NCBI GenBank assembly: GCA_017939855.1
Contig: JAGAZW010000206.1
Span: 1 to 13,591 of the forward strand
DNA length: 13,591 nt
Origin: Clostridia bacterium
GTDB taxonomy: Bacteria > Bacillota > Clostridia > Oscillospirales > Acutalibacteraceae
Direction: 5' to 3'
Shown: positions 13,367-13,591 of the stretch, in pieces
Layout of the letters: each line of letters begins with the position of its first letter
How positions within the stretch are numbered: the first letter of the stretch is position 1
Made by a program: the position numbers and the translations under genes
The notes under the pieces: generated by a model
Database searches by the model: none
Told to the model about the DNA's origin: nothing
What the model saw: the letters and a program-made list of their open reading frames with translations, nothing else

Positions 13367-13591
13367 ATGAATATTGCAAAAAAATTAGCAGCCCTTACCC
13401 TTGCTCTTTTAACGGCTTTAAGTATCGCTGCTTGTCACCCTAAAAACGAAATCGCTGTTACCATAGGCGAATGGGAGTTTACATCGGCATACTATCTATG
13501 CGCTTTTATCACTGCCGATATGGAGGCGCAAACTACCGCATATAACCTTGCTATGAGTGGTGAGGCCGAAGGTGTAGACGTAACCAAAGAG
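13367..13591 (+). CDS. Lipoprotein, 5' end only; possible PrsA/SurA-type foldase
   Basis: Seventy-five codons are visible before the right edge. An excellent GGAGGAA site lies 6 bases before the ATG at 13367. The N-terminus is a lipoprotein signal: KK at 5-6, a hydrophobic core LAALTLALLTALSIAA, and a lipobox ending in C23. After the lipidated cysteine comes HPKNEIAVTIGEWEFTSAYY, which resembles the start of the SurA-like N-terminal domain (V-x-I-G-x-x-x-I/F-T/S) in extracytoplasmic peptidyl-prolyl isomerases. A parvulin-type foldase following mfd is common in Clostridia, but the catalytic domain is outside the window, so the function is an inference. The protein would be anchored on the outer face of the membrane. 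Confidence 0.8.
   Translation, partial: MNIAKKLAALTLALLTALSIAACHPKNEIAVTIGEWEFTSAYYLCAFITADMEAQTTAYNLAMSGEAEGVDVTKE

Noticed and set aside
1..13591. Defence systems, CRISPR arrays, transposons or prophage genes
   Set aside because: No spaced direct repeats, transposase, integrase or known defence domain was seen; gene content is housekeeping and sporulation.

Overview
The window looks like a chromosomal segment from an AT-rich, endospore-forming Firmicute of the class Clostridia. The evidence is the pair spoIIGA-sigE (the mother-cell sporulation sigma factor and its processing protease), a SAM-I riboswitch on metK, an FMN riboswitch on an ECF-type riboflavin transporter, GGAG-type ribosome binding sites, and a pth-mfd-lipoprotein order I associate with Clostridia. 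I see no insertion sequence, prophage, CRISPR array, tRNA or rRNA. Most of the window is housekeeping sequence.

Layout. (1) Positions 1-2993, minus strand: a compact operon read from right to left, pduL-type phosphotransacetylase, hemW, a histidine phosphatase and ung. Genes overlap or nearly touch, and an extended -10 promoter lies in front of pduL; ung is cut by the left edge. (2) 3007-3541: a YfcE-type phosphodiesterase on the minus strand with its own promoter, which runs into the start of a divergent gene. (3) 3536-4521, plus strand: three small genes of unknown function. (4) 4522-4913: a convergent intergenic region with DnaA-box-like sequences, an 11-bp inverted repeat, AT-rich DNA and a 17-bp perfect hairpin. 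(5) 4914-6411, minus: metK under a SAM-I riboswitch, followed by an overlapping 35-codon reading frame. (6) 6418-7307, minus: a RibU-like riboflavin transporter under an FMN riboswitch. (7) 7293-9206, minus: spoIIGA-sigE-DUF1294, behind a promoter with an unusually long 21-bp spacer and two Spo0A-box cores. (8) 9226-13591, plus: pth-mfd, then a lipoprotein gene cut by the right edge.

How the parts work together. ung (uracil excision) and mfd (transcription-coupled repair) are DNA repair genes; pth rescues peptidyl-tRNA. metK and ribU are each controlled by their end product through transcription-terminating riboswitches. SpoIIGA, a membrane aspartic protease, would process pro-SigE early in sporulation. 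The least explained parts are the DnaA-box-like cluster, the three-gene unknown operon and the small frames beside metK and DUF1294. I found no clear sign of a wholly new multi-gene system. All calls rest on reading the sequence; no database search or folding computation was run.
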